A stretch of DNA of 35,530 nt from Runella sp. (GCF_027484545.1 NZ_JAIXST010000069.1:1-35530), one strand, 5' to 3'. Positions 8,126 to 16,976 are shown, counted from the first letter of the stretch. Translations and numbers: made by a program. The notes: generated by a model not told the origin, from the sequence alone.

Positions 8126-8947
8126 ACATGAGTTGCGAATAAAAGCCAAGCCATCCCGCATCAATTGTTCCTCGGAATCAAACATTTTTCGCCAAATATT
8201 AGCGGCGGGAAGCTTAGGACTGAACGCTTCAATACTCAGCCAACCGTCGTAATTAATGTCTTTAATGGCCTGAAATGTTCCTGCCCAATCGACATTGCCT
8301 TTGCCAGGAGTGCTGCGGTCGTTTTCAGAGAGTTGGATGAACGAGATGCGGTCGCCCATTTTACGGATACAGTCACCGATATTTTTCTCTTCAATGTTGG
8401 CGTGGAAGGTATCAAACATGATTTTGCAATTGGGATGCGCTACATCGTCTACAAAACGAATCAATTCGTCGCCGCAACTTGTCAGATATAATTCAAACCG
8501 ATTAAGGTATTCCAAGCCCAAAACGATGCCTTGACTTTGGGCATATTCGGCCAATTGATGAACACCTTCTACGCCCCATTTCCATTCGTCGGGGGTAGCG
8601 GGTTGACCCGTAAAAACGCTCATAGCCGAATGGTACGGCCCCATGAGTTTGGTCGCTCCCAACACAGCGCCGCAGTCTACGATTCGTTTGAGGTTGGCAA
8701 GCGCATCAGCCCGGATGGAAGCGTCAGGGCTGATAAGGTTTTCGTTTGGCCCGCAAAACGTATCACATTCGCGGTGAAGTCCCAATTCGTCTAATTTTTT
8801 GCGCCAACTGTGCCAAGCATTCGGATTGGTATTGAAAATAGGTACCTCCACTCCTTCAAATCCAATTTCGTGAATCAATTCAAGCGTTGGGAAAAGACTT
8901 TCGTCAATTTGAGTGCCCCAAAGGAGCAAATTCATACTGTATTTCAT
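8108..8947 (-). CDS. Sugar phosphate isomerase/epimerase-like TIM-barrel protein
   Basis: A 279-residue protein of the AP-endonuclease-2 / xylose-isomerase-like TIM-barrel superfamily. Supporting motifs are IHEIGFEGVEVP near the N-terminus, LGLEYLNRFE (metal-binding Glu), KIMFDTFHANIEE (metal-binding Asp and His), ISFIQLSENDRSTPGKGNVDW, and YDGWLSIEAFSP near the end (final metal Glu). These proteins isomerise or epimerise keto-sugars using a divalent metal, in the cytosol. It resembles D-tagatose/D-psicose 3-epimerase-type members, but specificity is not clear. It lies upstream of the Gfo/Idh/MocA gene on the same strand, a common pairing in 3-keto-sugar and inositol-type catabolism. The last codons fall within the right arm of a dispersed-looking inverted repeat. 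Confidence 0.85.
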   Translation of the reverse strand: MKYSMNLLLWGTQIDESLFPTLELIHEIGFEGVEVPIFNTNPNAWHSWRKKLDELGLHRECDTFCGPNENLISPDASIRADALANLKRIVDCGAVLGATKLMGPYHSAMSVFTGQPATPDEWKWGVEGVHQLAEYAQSQGIVLGLEYLNRFELYLTSCGDELIRFVDDVAHPNCKIMFDTFHANIEEKNIGDCIRKMGDRISFIQLSENDRSTPGKGNVDWAGTFQAIKDINYDGWLSIEAFSPKLPAANIWRKMFDSEEQLMRDGLAFIRNSCNHIGI

Positions 8948-9133
8948 AATGCAATTTTATGGAGAAATAATACTAAAAACCTCTTTTTTATTTGCAAATT
9001 TTGACTGTATTTTGATTAAAATTAAAAACAATAAGTAAAAGACTGTTAAAATTAAGTTAGTACAGGCTAAATACGTTCTCTAAAAATCGTCTGACATAAC
9101 TTCTTTTAGAAGGTCAATTTGCTCCATATCTCC

Positions 9134-9141
9134 TACCTTTG
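9134..9141 (+). promoter_or_regulatory. Bacteroidota -7 box (TACCTTTG) close to the helicase start
   Basis: TACCTTTG matches TAnnTTTG. No TTG is found about 20 nt upstream, so only half of the promoter is supported. The box ends 3 bp before the ATG at 9145, which would place the transcript start at or very near the start codon. Confidence 0.4.
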
Positions 9142-9144
9142 TGC

Positions 9145-11055
9145 ATGGATTATTTTAAAAAGTTGCTTGAGTTATTGAAAATTGAACGGGAAGAAGACCA
9201 TAATCAATACCGTAAACTCACCGAACAGACCTCCGTTTCCGAACGTCGAGCCAATGGTTTGACGTGGTATCCTGTGGCTATTCGAGGAAATGAAATGAGT
9301 CGGGGAGACTACTTGACTGTCGAGCTGGAACGCACCACTCACCAAGATATTTCGCATCAGTTTCGGTTTGGAATGCCTGCCGTATTTTTTGGAAATCATG
9401 ATCCCAAAAATGACCGAGTGGAAGGCACCGTAACCCACGTAAATGCTAATCGGTTGAAAATTACCTTGCGCACCGACGAGCTGCCCGAGTGGACTCGCGA
9501 TGGTAAGTTGGGTATCGATGTGCTTTTTGACGATAACAGTTACGAAGAAATGCAGTCTGCCCTCAAGCAGGCAACGGCTATTGACGCAAAAGGTGCCAAC
9601 GATTCAATAACGCGTTTGGTACAAATTCTGACGGGAGAGAAAGGGTCGACTTTTCAGGTACCAACTTTTCAGGTACCTGTTCCGACCTTAAATTCTTCGC
9701 AACAATCTGCTGTGCATAAAATACTGAATGCCAACGAACTGGCAATTGTTCATGGGCCTCCGGGTACGGGGAAAACCACTACGTTGGTGCAGGCTATTAA
9801 GGCGTTGGCTAAGCGAGATAACCAAAAAATCTTGGTAGTAGCTCCGAGCAATACGGCTGTAGATTTGTTGAGTGAGAGACTGCACGAAGAAGGACTCAAT
9901 GTGTTGCGGGTGGGAAATCCCAATCGAGTTACCGAGCGACTCATGTCGTTGACGTTGGATAGTAAAATGGCCGAGCATCCCCAAATGAAAGAATCCAAAC
10001 GCCTCAAAAAGCAGGCGCAGGAATTCAAAAACATGGCGCATAAGTACAAGCGTAACTTTGGAAAATCGGAAAGAGATCAACGAAAGTTGCTTTTTGACGA
10101 AGCCCACAAAATCATGAAGGAAGTCGGCAATACGGAGCAATACATCATTGATGATTTGGTAGCTAAAGCGCAGGTGATAACAGCTACTTTGGTTGGCTCA
10201 AATCATTATACGGTACGCGATGTGCGGTATCATACGGTGGTAATCGATGAAGCGGGCCAAGCGCTCGAACCCGCCTGTTGGATTCCCATTTTGAAAGGGC
10301 AAAAAGTAATTTTAGCCGGCGACCATTGTCAATTATCTCCCACGATAAAATCAGACACGGCAGCCCGCAGCGGACTCAGTACGACACTCCTTGAAAAATG
10401 CGTAGAGATTCATCCCGAGGCCGTTACGCTGTTGGAAGAGCAATACCGTATGAATGAGCAGATTATGGGCTATTCTTCCCAAATTTTTTATCAAAACAAG
10501 CTCAGAGCGCACACTTCGGTAGCGAAACGATTGCTGTTTACCGGTGATAAACCGGTGTTGTTTATTGATACGGCGGGTTGTGGTTTTGAAGAAAAATTGG
10601 AAGGTACCAGCAGTACTAACCCCGAAGAAGCGGGGCTATTGCTCAAACATCTTATTCAACTCGCCTTACAGTGGGAAGCACAAACTACGAACGAGACCTT
10701 TCCAAGCATTGCGATTATTTCTCCTTATAAACAGCAGATTCAGGTAATCAATGAGCAATTAACTCATGTGCCTGAGCTTGAACCCTATCTTGCCTTTATT
10801 TCTGCCAATACAGTAGACAGTTTTCAGGGACAGGAACGGGACATTGTTTACATCAGCATGACCCGCAGCAATCAGGAAGGAAACATTGGCTTTTTGGCGG
10901 ATATTCGGCGCATGAACGTGGCAATGACTCGCGCTCGTAAAAAAATGGTGGTAGTCGGTGATAGCGCTACTCTCGCTCAACTTCCGTTTTATGCCGACTT
11001 TATTTCGTATACCGAAAGCATTGATGCTTATCTGAGTGCTTGGGAATTAATATAG
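9145..11055 (+). CDS. SF1 helicase of the IGHMBP2/Upf1-like group
   Basis: A 636-residue ATP-dependent DNA or RNA helicase. The Walker A motif is GPPGTGKT with Lys210; Walker B is VIDEAGQALEPA; GDHCQLSPT is motif III; LLEEQYRMNEQI is motif IV; DSFQGQERDIVYISMTRSN is motif V; NVAMTRARKKMVVVGD is motif VI. A beta-barrel-like insertion precedes the first RecA domain (roughly residues 30-130), as in SMUBP2/Dna2-type proteins, and a Lys-rich helical stalk (KRLKKQAQEFKNMAHKYKRN) lies after motif Ia. The ATG at 9145 is preferred over the TTG six bases upstream. It stands alone, divergent from the isomerase gene. An in-frame 15-bp duplication at 9649-9678 gives TFQVPTFQVP just before the ATPase domain. 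The cellular role is probably nucleic acid maintenance, not determined here. Confidence 0.88.
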   Translation: MDYFKKLLELLKIEREEDHNQYRKLTEQTSVSERRANGLTWYPVAIRGNEMSRGDYLTVELERTTHQDISHQFRFGMPAVFFGNHDPKNDRVEGTVTHVNANRLKITLRTDELPEWTRDGKLGIDVLFDDNSYEEMQSALKQATAIDAKGANDSITRLVQILTGEKGSTFQVPTFQVPVPTLNSSQQSAVHKILNANELAIVHGPPGTGKTTTLVQAIKALAKRDNQKILVVAPSNTAVDLLSERLHEEGLNVLRVGNPNRVTERLMSLTLDSKMAEHPQMKESKRLKKQAQEFKNMAHKYKRNFGKSERDQRKLLFDEAHKIMKEVGNTEQYIIDDLVAKAQVITATLVGSNHYTVRDVRYHTVVIDEAGQALEPACWIPILKGQKVILAGDHCQLSPTIKSDTAARSGLSTTLLEKCVEIHPEAVTLLEEQYRMNEQIMGYSSQIFYQNKLRAHTSVAKRLLFTGDKPVLFIDTAGCGFEEKLEGTSSTNPEEAGLLLKHLIQLALQWEAQTTNETFPSIAIISPYKQQIQVINEQLTHVPELEPYLAFISANTVDSFQGQERDIVYISMTRSNQEGNIGFLADIRRMNVAMTRARKKMVVVGDSATLAQLPFYADFISYTESIDAYLSAWELI

Positions 11056-11106
11056 TTATCTAAAAGGTTATGACTTTATTTTAACTATAATACAAATTGT
11101 TTTAGT

Positions 11107-11114
11107 TATTTTTG
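11107..11114 (+). promoter_or_regulatory. -7 box (TATTTTTG) upstream of the AraC regulator
   Basis: TATTTTTG fits TAnnTTTG and ends 27 bp before the ATG. No TTG at the expected -33 distance was found, so this is a partial match in an AT-rich region. Confidence 0.35.
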
Positions 11115-11141
11115 GTTAAATAAAGCTAACCCATCCTAATT

Positions 11142-12017
11142 ATGCGTATCCCACTACGGAAAGAACTCAATCTTCCCACGGCTTCTTTTACGGCCATTGA
11201 GTTGATAGAGCCGCACTTTGATTCAAATTGGCATTTTCATCCGCACTATCAGGTTTTTACAGTTTTGGAAGGTTCCGGAACACGTTTTATTGGAGACGAT
11301 ATTCGGCATTTTGAAGCGGGCGATACTGTATTTTTAGGCCCAAACATTCCGCACCTTTGGCGCAGCGATCGTGCTTATTTTGAGGGAAACTCAGATTTGA
11401 AAACGCACGGAATTGTCGTGTATTTTACGGAAGATTTTTTGGGAGAACACTTTTTCCAAAAACCCGAAATGCACACGTTGCGACAATTATTGGAAAAAGG
11501 AAGACGAGGGCTTGACATTACGGGCAATGCGCGTGAACATGTAAAAAAAAGCTTGCAGGAACTCGTTGTGGCTGATGGCTTCGGCTCCGTTTTGCAGATG
11601 CTTACTACGCTGCATCATATTTCGCTTTCATCGGAGGTTTCGTATATCACGAGTGTGGGGTACGTTAATACGCATAAGGTGTCGGAGACGGAACGGATGC
11701 AAAAAGTACACGAGTACGTGATGAAGCATTTTAAGGAAGAAATTCGCCTCAATGAGGTGGCTGCCCTTACGAATATGACAGAAGCAGCCTTTTGTCGCTA
11801 TTTTAAAAGTCGAACAAATAAGACGTTTTCGGACTTTGTAAGCGAAATTCGCGTGGGGTATGCGTGTAAGCTGTTGGTAGAAGAAAAATATTCTGTGACT
11901 CAAATATGTTACGAAAGTGGGTTCAACACCGTCTCAAACTTCAACCGTCAGTTTAAAAACTTAACCAATAAGTCTCCTTTGCAATACCAAAAAGAATACC
12001 GGCGGGCAGAAGGGTAA
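11142..12017 (+). CDS. AraC-family transcriptional regulator with cupin sensor domain
   Basis: A 291-residue cytosolic transcription factor. The N-terminal ~110 residues form a cupin-type ligand domain (HFHPHYQVFTVLEGSGTRFIGD, then FEAGDTVFLGPNIPHLWRS). The C-terminal ~100 residues hold two helix-turn-helix motifs: EIRLNEVAALTNMTEAAFCR and YSVTQICYESGFNTVSNFNR, closing with the family signature SPLQYQKEYR. Regulators of this shape often respond to sugars or sugar-derived compounds. No obvious operator or target operon is adjacent; the sugar-catabolism genes at 2438-8947 are a possible regulon, but this is only proximity. The yraN start lies 21 bp after its stop, so the two may be co-transcribed. 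Confidence 0.9.
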   Translation: MRIPLRKELNLPTASFTAIELIEPHFDSNWHFHPHYQVFTVLEGSGTRFIGDDIRHFEAGDTVFLGPNIPHLWRSDRAYFEGNSDLKTHGIVVYFTEDFLGEHFFQKPEMHTLRQLLEKGRRGLDITGNAREHVKKSLQELVVADGFGSVLQMLTTLHHISLSSEVSYITSVGYVNTHKVSETERMQKVHEYVMKHFKEEIRLNEVAALTNMTEAAFCRYFKSRTNKTFSDFVSEIRVGYACKLLVEEKYSVTQICYESGFNTVSNFNRQFKNLTNKSPLQYQKEYRRAEG

Positions 12018-12019
12018 CG

Positions 12020-12029
12020 AAGGAGGTGA
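12020..12029 (+). promoter_or_regulatory. Unusually perfect Shine-Dalgarno before yraN
   Basis: AAGGAGGTGA, complementary to the 16S rRNA tail over its full core, lies 9 bp before the ATG at 12039. Other genes in the window have no such site, as expected for Bacteroidota, so this one stands out and supports the chosen start. Confidence 0.75.
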
Positions 12030-12038
12030 ATCATACCA

Positions 12039-12392
12039 ATGGCTGAACATTTAGAAACGGGTAAATTAGGCGAAGATAAAGCCGTGACTCACTTGGAGGA
12101 AAAAGGGTACGAAATTTTAGTCCGCAATCACCGACACCGACACGCAGAGATTGATATTATTGCAAAAAAGAACAAAATTTTAGTTTTCGTTGAGGTCAAA
12201 ACCCGCACGAATGTGAGCTATGGTATGCCCGAGGAATTTGTAGATGCGACCAAACGACGATTAATAATGAAAGCTGCTGAACAGTATATTTTTGACCGAG
12301 ACTGGCAAAGCGACATTCGATTTGATGTAGTATCAGTCGTTATTACTCAAAACACCGTCAAAATTCACCACATTGAGGATGCGTTTTATTGA
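12039..12392 (+). CDS. yraN: YraN / UPF0102 endonuclease-like protein
   Basis: A 117-residue protein of the UPF0102 family, which has a restriction-endonuclease-like fold. The family signature is clear: GKLGEDKAVTHLEEKGYEIL followed by RHAEIDIIAKKNKILVFVEVKTRT. The PD-(D/E)xK-type residues are Glu37, Asp39, Glu52 and Lys54. Length matches the family. Function is unsettled; a role in nucleic acid processing is usually proposed. The gene follows the AraC regulator after 21 bp and has a strong Shine-Dalgarno, so it may be translated efficiently even if transcribed from the regulator's promoter. Confidence 0.9.
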   Translation: MAEHLETGKLGEDKAVTHLEEKGYEILVRNHRHRHAEIDIIAKKNKILVFVEVKTRTNVSYGMPEEFVDATKRRLIMKAAEQYIFDRDWQSDIRFDVVSVVITQNTVKIHHIEDAFY

Positions 12393-12408
12393 TTTTTAGG
12401 TAAGAAGA

Positions 12409-12458
12409 AGGAAATAAGAGATAGGAGGCAGGAAGTAAGAAATAGGAGGTAGGAAATA
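12409..12458. repeat. Short purine-rich tandem repeat, about 2.4 copies of 21 bp
   Basis: Two 21-bp units (12409-12429 and 12430-12450) differ at three positions, and a partial third unit follows to 12458. All are made of AGGAAATAAG / ATAGGAGG words. The repeat lies between the convergent yraN and barstar-like genes; no other feature was seen in this gap. Confidence 0.7.
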
Positions 12459-12486
12459 CCCTTATTCTTTCATCATACATCTGACT

Positions 12487-12930
12487 TCATACATCCCTGC
12501 TTCCCATTCTATCAAATCCAATCTCCTCCTTCTCTAACAGGCCTATGATTTTGGGGCTGTCCTGAATGATAATTTTAAAGTTTTTTTGTTGAACGTCTTC
12601 GTCATCATCAACCCACTTCCAATCTTCGGCGGTAGCATCCAATAAATTAAACAATTCCAGAATTTTAGCCGGTTTTTCCTGAGCTAAAAACCCTTCCGTA
12701 TTGGTAATGTATAAAGCTACATCAGCCTGTTTGATCCATTCCAAATCATTGAGAAGTTCGTCGAGTGATTCGAGATTATGTTCAAAATATTCCGGAAAAG
12801 AGAGCGCTTTCTCAATCGCTTGATAAAAGGATTTAAGAGTGGGTGTTTTTGCCCCGTCTATTTGACCGATTCGGTATTTTTTGAAATCGGCTAAAGCCGC
12901 GTTTGAAGGTATAATCAGGAAATTGGGCAT
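12487..12930 (-). CDS. Barstar-like (ribonuclease inhibitor family) protein
   Basis: A 147-residue protein whose centre matches the barstar fold: TLKSFYQAIEKALSFPEYF followed by NLESLDELLNDLEWI, the helix-loop-helix region that in barstar plugs the active site of barnase. It is longer than Bacillus barstar (about 90 residues), with an added acidic C-terminal half (DWKWVDDDEDVQ). No signal peptide is present, so it acts in the cytosol. No barnase-like RNase or polymorphic toxin lies next to it in this window, so it is an orphan here. It is 20 bp downstream of the membrane-protein gene at 12951-13862 on the same strand and is probably co-transcribed with it. Confidence 0.75.
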   Translation of the reverse strand: MPNFLIIPSNAALADFKKYRIGQIDGAKTPTLKSFYQAIEKALSFPEYFEHNLESLDELLNDLEWIKQADVALYITNTEGFLAQEKPAKILELFNLLDATAEDWKWVDDDEDVQQKNFKIIIQDSPKIIGLLEKEEIGFDRMGSRDV

Positions 12931-12950
12931 GATTTGAAGAGTAAATAAGT

Positions 12951-13862
12951 TTAAACGGAGGGTGTTTTTTGAGATACTTTTTGGGATGCTTCTATTCGTT
13001 TTTGACGATAACTTTGGTCCGCTATGTCTCGCAACGTGTTGAGCGAATCGGCAGTGTTGCGCGAAGAAACACCACCATAAATAACTCCATCAATAGAGCG
13101 GAGTGCCTCGGCCAATTGCTCATCAGGAAGACTGTCAATAATCTCTTTGGTTGTATAAGTAGCGTACGGCTTGCGTTCCAAACGTTGCAGGTAAATTTTC
13201 CAAAGTACCACCACTTTCTCCGCGTTTTCAATCCCTTTCGCTCCATTAATATCCCGAGTAAGGCGAGAAAAGCTTCGCCGAAATTCTCTATTTCGCAGAA
13301 ACATTTGGTACAATTCCCATTGGCGGGTCAAGGCTTCTCCAAACAGCAAATAAACCCCCGTTCCTATCAATAATATCAGGAGAGTTACTAACAGGATAAA
13401 GGGAAAGTTGGTTTGATTGCGAAGCGGTACGATCTGAGTATCAGCTTTTAGACGAAGCGTATCCATTTCATTTCCTCGAATCATTTCCTTCAGCCGGATG
13501 GAATCTTTTGCAGAATAAACAGCCGTACAATCTCGTCCATTAATAATCCAGACGGGAACAGATATGGATTGGATTTTTTTTAAATCAAAGGAAACTAAGG
13601 TATAGACTGCACTGTCTAAACTGCCTGCGGGCCCCGTTTCTGTTGGAAAGTAATCTTGATTGATAACCTCAAAAGGGCGAAAATCAGCGCTGGTGTCTGG
13701 GAAGAAAACTTCTAATCTGGGAAGGTGTCGAAAGCTTAATGCGTACTTAAATGGCTTGCCGATTTCAATGCTGTCGGTAAGAAAATAGCCGTTGGGTCGC
13801 TGTGCGGAGGCAGTGAATACAGAGTAGTAAAATAGAAAAAAGAGTAGGAACAGACGCTGCAC
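12951..13862 (-). CDS. Signal-peptide, single-pass membrane protein of unknown function
   Basis: A 303-residue protein with a signal peptide (MQRLFLLFFLFYYSVFTASA, cleavage before QRPNG), an extracytoplasmic beta-rich region of about 120 residues, one transmembrane helix at ~153-175 (FPFILLVTLLILLIGTGVYL), and a helical, charged cytosolic tail of about 130 residues. I do not recognise the family with confidence. The ectodomain-helix-tail layout recalls BatD-type proteins of Bacteroidota (LPRLEVFFPD, DFRPFEVINQDYFPTE), but none of the Bat/MoxR partners are adjacent. The downstream barstar-like gene is 20 bp away on the same strand. Confidence 0.7.
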   Translation of the reverse strand: MQRLFLLFFLFYYSVFTASAQRPNGYFLTDSIEIGKPFKYALSFRHLPRLEVFFPDTSADFRPFEVINQDYFPTETGPAGSLDSAVYTLVSFDLKKIQSISVPVWIINGRDCTAVYSAKDSIRLKEMIRGNEMDTLRLKADTQIVPLRNQTNFPFILLVTLLILLIGTGVYLLFGEALTRQWELYQMFLRNREFRRSFSRLTRDINGAKGIENAEKVVVLWKIYLQRLERKPYATYTTKEIIDSLPDEQLAEALRSIDGVIYGGVSSRNTADSLNTLRDIADQSYRQKRIEASQKVSQKTPSV

Positions 13863-13904
13863 GCTTGAGAATAATTTTTGACGAAATTAACACCTAAAAC
13901 CTTG

Positions 13905-13935
13905 AAAAAACAAAAGCGAGGCATAAAAGCCTCGC
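13905..13935 (-). terminator. Intrinsic terminator after icd
   Basis: On the minus strand a 7-bp stem (GCGAGGC / GCCTCGC, 13929-13935 with 13916-13922) with a 6-nt loop is followed by TTTTGTTTTTT. It begins about 30 bp past the icd stop codon. Confidence 0.8.
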
Positions 13936-13967
13936 CAATGAAGTCTACTTTATGTATTCTTTAACGC

Positions 13968-15185
13968 CTAGTTTCCAGCAAGTTTTGCCTGTAAATTAGC
14001 ATCAATCGCATCCAAAAATTCTTCAGTATAGAGATAATGTTCGCCGTGATTTACTTTGTTGCCATAGATACAAACAGCCAAATCCTTGGTCATTTTGCCA
14101 CTTTCTACGGTTTCTACGCACACTTTCTCCAGCGCCAAGCAGAAATCAATCAACGGTTGGTTGCCATCCAATTTGCCTCTGAAAGCCAAGCCGCGTGTCC
14201 ATGCAAAAATAGAAGCGATTGGGTTAGTAGACGTTGGATTTCCTTTTTGGTGTTCGCGGTAGTGGCGAGTTACAGTTCCGTGAGCGGCCTCTGCTTCCAT
14301 TACCTGTCCGTTTGGCGTAAGAAGTACCGAAGTCATCAAACCCAATGAACCAAATCCCTGTGCTACGGTATCCGACTGAACGTCGCCGTCGTAGTTTTTA
14401 CAAGCCCATACAAAGTTACCGTTCCATTTCAAGGCAGAAGCTACCATGTCATCAATCAAACGGTGCTCATAATGTACTTTTCCTTTAAATTCGGCTTCGT
14501 AGATTTCTTGGAAAATATCTTTGAAACGACCGTCATATTTCTTCAAAATAGTATTCTTTGTCGAAAGGTACAAAGGCCATCCTTTTTGCATAGCCACTTG
14601 GAAACATGAACGAGCAAAACCTTGGATAGATTCGTCAAGGTTATACATGGCCATAGCTACCCCGTCTCCTTTGAAGTTATAAACTTCGTGCTCAATAACG
14701 GTTCCATCTTCGCCTTCAAATTTGATGGTTAATTTGCCTTTGCCTTTGGTTACAAAATCCGTAGCGCGGTATTGATCTCCAAAAGCGTGACGACCTACGA
14801 TAATAGGAGAATCCCAGTTAGTTACTAAACGCGGTACATTTTTGCAAACGATTGGCTCACGGAAAACCGTTCCATCCAAGATGTTCCGGATGGTACCGTT
14901 AGGCGATTTCCACATTTGCTTCAAATTGAATTCTTTTACGCGGTCTTCATCAGGAGTAATGGTAGCGCATTTGATACCGACACCGTATTGTTTGATGGCA
15001 TTAGCCGAGTCAATCGTTACTTGGTCGTTGGTTTCGTCACGGTATTCGATGCCTAAATCGTAGTATTTAATATCAACGTCTAAATAGGGAAGAATAAGTT
15101 TATCTTTAATAAAACGCCAGATGATACGGGTCATTTCATCGCCGTCCAATTCGACGACGGGATTAGCAACGGTAATTTTTTCCAT
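13968..15185 (-). CDS. icd: NADP-dependent isocitrate dehydrogenase, eukaryotic-type
   Basis: A 405-residue cytosolic TCA-cycle enzyme converting isocitrate and NADP+ to 2-oxoglutarate, CO2 and NADPH, with Mg or Mn. The sequence is of the homodimeric type related to eukaryotic IDH1/IDH2: [16 protein letters not shown] at the N-terminus, [20 protein letters not shown] for substrate binding, [41 protein letters not shown] for metal binding (split here: [10 protein letters not shown] and NYDGDVQSD), and [16 protein letters not shown] for the NADP region. The ATG at 15185 is chosen because the family starts just there; a 25-residue upstream extension in frame is not family-like. The gene is monocistronic: a terminator follows and a promoter box precedes it. 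Confidence 0.97.
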   Translation of the reverse strand: MEKITVANPVVELDGDEMTRIIWRFIKDKLILPYLDVDIKYYDLGIEYRDETNDQVTIDSANAIKQYGVGIKCATITPDEDRVKEFNLKQMWKSPNGTIRNILDGTVFREPIVCKNVPRLVTNWDSPIIVGRHAFGDQYRATDFVTKGKGKLTIKFEGEDGTVIEHEVYNFKGDGVAMAMYNLDESIQGFARSCFQVAMQKGWPLYLSTKNTILKKYDGRFKDIFQEIYEAEFKGKVHYEHRLIDDMVASALKWNGNFVWACKNYDGDVQSDTVAQGFGSLGLMTSVLLTPNGQVMEAEAAHGTVTRHYREHQKGNPTSTNPIASIFAWTRGLAFRGKLDGNQPLIDFCLALEKVCVETVESGKMTKDLAVCIYGNKVNHGEHYLYTEEFLDAIDANLQAKLAGN

Positions 15186-15227
15186 GATAGCGACTTGAAA
15201 TTGGGGATGATGAGTTAAATGAGGGTG

Positions 15228-15235
15228 CAAATATA
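15228..15235 (-). promoter_or_regulatory. -7 box (TATATTTG) for icd
   Basis: Read on the minus strand, TATATTTG fits TAnnTTTG and lies 42 bp upstream of the icd ATG. A clear -33 TTG at the usual spacing was not found. Confidence 0.45.
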
Positions 15236-15246
15236 ACCAACTATGT

Positions 15247-16629
15247 TTACGAAGCCTCACGCATTTGCCACCAATTTATGACAATGAACAACAACGCAGG
15301 AGCCGCATTATACAACGCAAATTGTACCAATACAGACAGGCTGAGAATCAGTGTTGCATTGAATAACAGGGAGATGTAGAAAAAACACGCTGCCAATGGC
15401 AAATTTGTGACTACGCAGTTTTTAAAAGCAGTATCCAGCCAACGATATACTATCCCAAAAGCCATATATACTGCTGCTACTAAAAGATAGCCACCATTGT
15501 AGAATAATTCGCCTGCAACGGGAATGACTTTGTCCTGAGATACTAAAGAATTGTGATAGGCCAAATTGTAAATATAAGAGCCGCTTTGCTCTCGAAACGC
15601 TTTTCCCAAGATTGGAATCGACTCTAAAAGGGAATTGATAAGTGTAAATGAAGGTGGGTGGATGGAAAGCAACGGGGTGATTTGATAAGGACTTCCGAAA
15701 TAAATTTGATATGCATAAGGAATGTATTCGTCATGTTCCAGATAATTGCCGAAAAGAATTCCTGTCTGTTCGGAATCTAATGAAGGTTGTACACGCACAT
15801 AGCCAAAGAAAAATGACAGTATAATAAGGGCTAACGCTATTGAAGCAGGCCAAAACTTACGACGCGTTCGCCAACGGACACACATAACGCTCAAAAACAT
15901 TAGAAATGGGTATACCATATTTGACCGGTTACTACTCAGCGTACCTGCTGAACAAAGTAAAAGCCAAAGAATCTGCTTCAACCAATGAATTTCAGCTTTC
16001 TTTCTTTTCTGGTCGTACCACGCCAAAAGTGTACCAAAAGGCCAAAATCGTTGCCCTACGTTTGCCAGAAAACCTCCAACAGTTCCGTTTTGTTCTACGA
16101 TTTCGAGGGTTACGTAGGTGAAAATCGCCCCTGAGAAATAATTACTTAGCGAGCCATAAAGCAAAAAAAGAGAAATAAGGGCAATAGTGAAATAAATTCC
16201 GGCCCACCTTTTTAGAGAATTAAGAGCAACAATGGGATGGATAGCCTGTTTTTGCGGAAAGAGCCCCCAACCTATTACAAAGGCCACAAAAGAAATAATG
16301 GTTATGATGATTTCTGTAGAGATATCCTGATTAATATAGCTCTCAACCGGAATCATGTTTCCTACAAACAGGATTACTAAAGGGATAATAACGAGTTTGT
16401 TAAGCCACAAAAATAGCATAACATTTTTTGGCGTCAGGACGATTGAGTCGGACTTGAAATTTGGAATTGTGCCTGTGATACTTCCCCAAGCTAAGGGCAA
16501 TAGCAGCAAAAGAAGGTCATTTTGAGGGTTAAAAACGGAGTCAAATTGTAAGAGTATTGTAAAAGCTATTCCACAAAAAAAGAATATGGACAATTGACCT
16601 CGCCAAGTTTTATTCAATTTCAGTATCAA
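15247..16629 (-). CDS. O-antigen-polymerase-like polytopic membrane protein
   Basis: A 460-residue inner-membrane protein with about a dozen hydrophobic segments. A long periplasmic loop (around [14 protein letters not shown] to NSLVSQDKV) is followed by [20 protein letters not shown], which resembles the 'GE-x(n)-FGxxG' region of oligosaccharide repeat-unit (Wzy-type) polymerases. That function would join lipid-linked sugar repeats into a surface polysaccharide. No glycosyltransferases or flippase are next to it, which is unusual for a Wzy gene, so the assignment is tentative. The start appears to be a TTG at 16627-16629: no ATG exists upstream in frame before a stop, and the first transmembrane helix begins at about residue 13. 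The gene ends 61 bp before icd. Confidence 0.6.
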   Translation of the reverse strand: MILKLNKTWRGQLSIFFFCGIAFTILLQFDSVFNPQNDLLLLLLPLAWGSITGTIPNFKSDSIVLTPKNVMLFLWLNKLVIIPLVILFVGNMIPVESYINQDISTEIIITIISFVAFVIGWGLFPQKQAIHPIVALNSLKRWAGIYFTIALISLFLLYGSLSNYFSGAIFTYVTLEIVEQNGTVGGFLANVGQRFWPFGTLLAWYDQKRKKAEIHWLKQILWLLLCSAGTLSSNRSNMVYPFLMFLSVMCVRWRTRRKFWPASIALALIILSFFFGYVRVQPSLDSEQTGILFGNYLEHDEYIPYAYQIYFGSPYQITPLLSIHPPSFTLINSLLESIPILGKAFREQSGSYIYNLAYHNSLVSQDKVIPVAGELFYNGGYLLVAAVYMAFGIVYRWLDTAFKNCVVTNLPLAACFFYISLLFNATLILSLSVLVQFALYNAAPALLFIVINWWQMREAS

Positions 16630-16769
16630 GTTTGTGCTAAATTTGTGCTAAATTTTAGTGAACCATTCGCCCTATTTTTTGACCAAAAAACAACAAAAAG
16701 TCACCGCTTAGTCAATCAAGGTTGCGAATGGTGTTGGAGCTACTTATTTTCGTAAAAAAATCGACGGAT

Positions 16770-16976
16770 ATGACGAAGAAAAAAACAACCCCGCCCGAAA
16801 GCACTGAAAAGCCGCGTGTTCACAAAGATTTGGATGGCTTTGATATTAAAATCAATTCATTCGGAGAAATCACCTCGACGATTGATATTGATAAAATTAA
16901 TCAGTTCCTGAACAAGCACGTGGATGATAAAAAACTGCGCTCACGCGATGACTTAAACGAAAACCCCGAAGAATAA
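16770..16976 (+). CDS. Small acidic/basic hypothetical protein
   Basis: A 68-residue soluble protein, start [20 protein letters not shown], then a short strand-turn-helix region ([20 protein letters not shown]) and a charged tail. I do not recognise it. The ATG at 16770 is preferred because the longer in-frame extension upstream is hydrophobic and runs into the promoter region. Its stop is 14 bp before the TIGR00266-like gene, so the two probably form an operon. It is divergent from the O-antigen-polymerase-like gene; the gap contains two tandem TTTGTGCTAAA words at about 16630-16652. Confidence 0.7.
   Translation: MTKKKTTPPESTEKPRVHKDLDGFDIKINSFGEITSTIDIDKINQFLNKHVDDKKLRSRDDLNENPEE

Noticed and set aside
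9688-10140. Long open frames on the strand opposite the helicase, hsdM and hsdR genes
   Set aside because: They mirror strongly supported coding sequences, have no recognisable domains, and follow from codon bias of the real genes.
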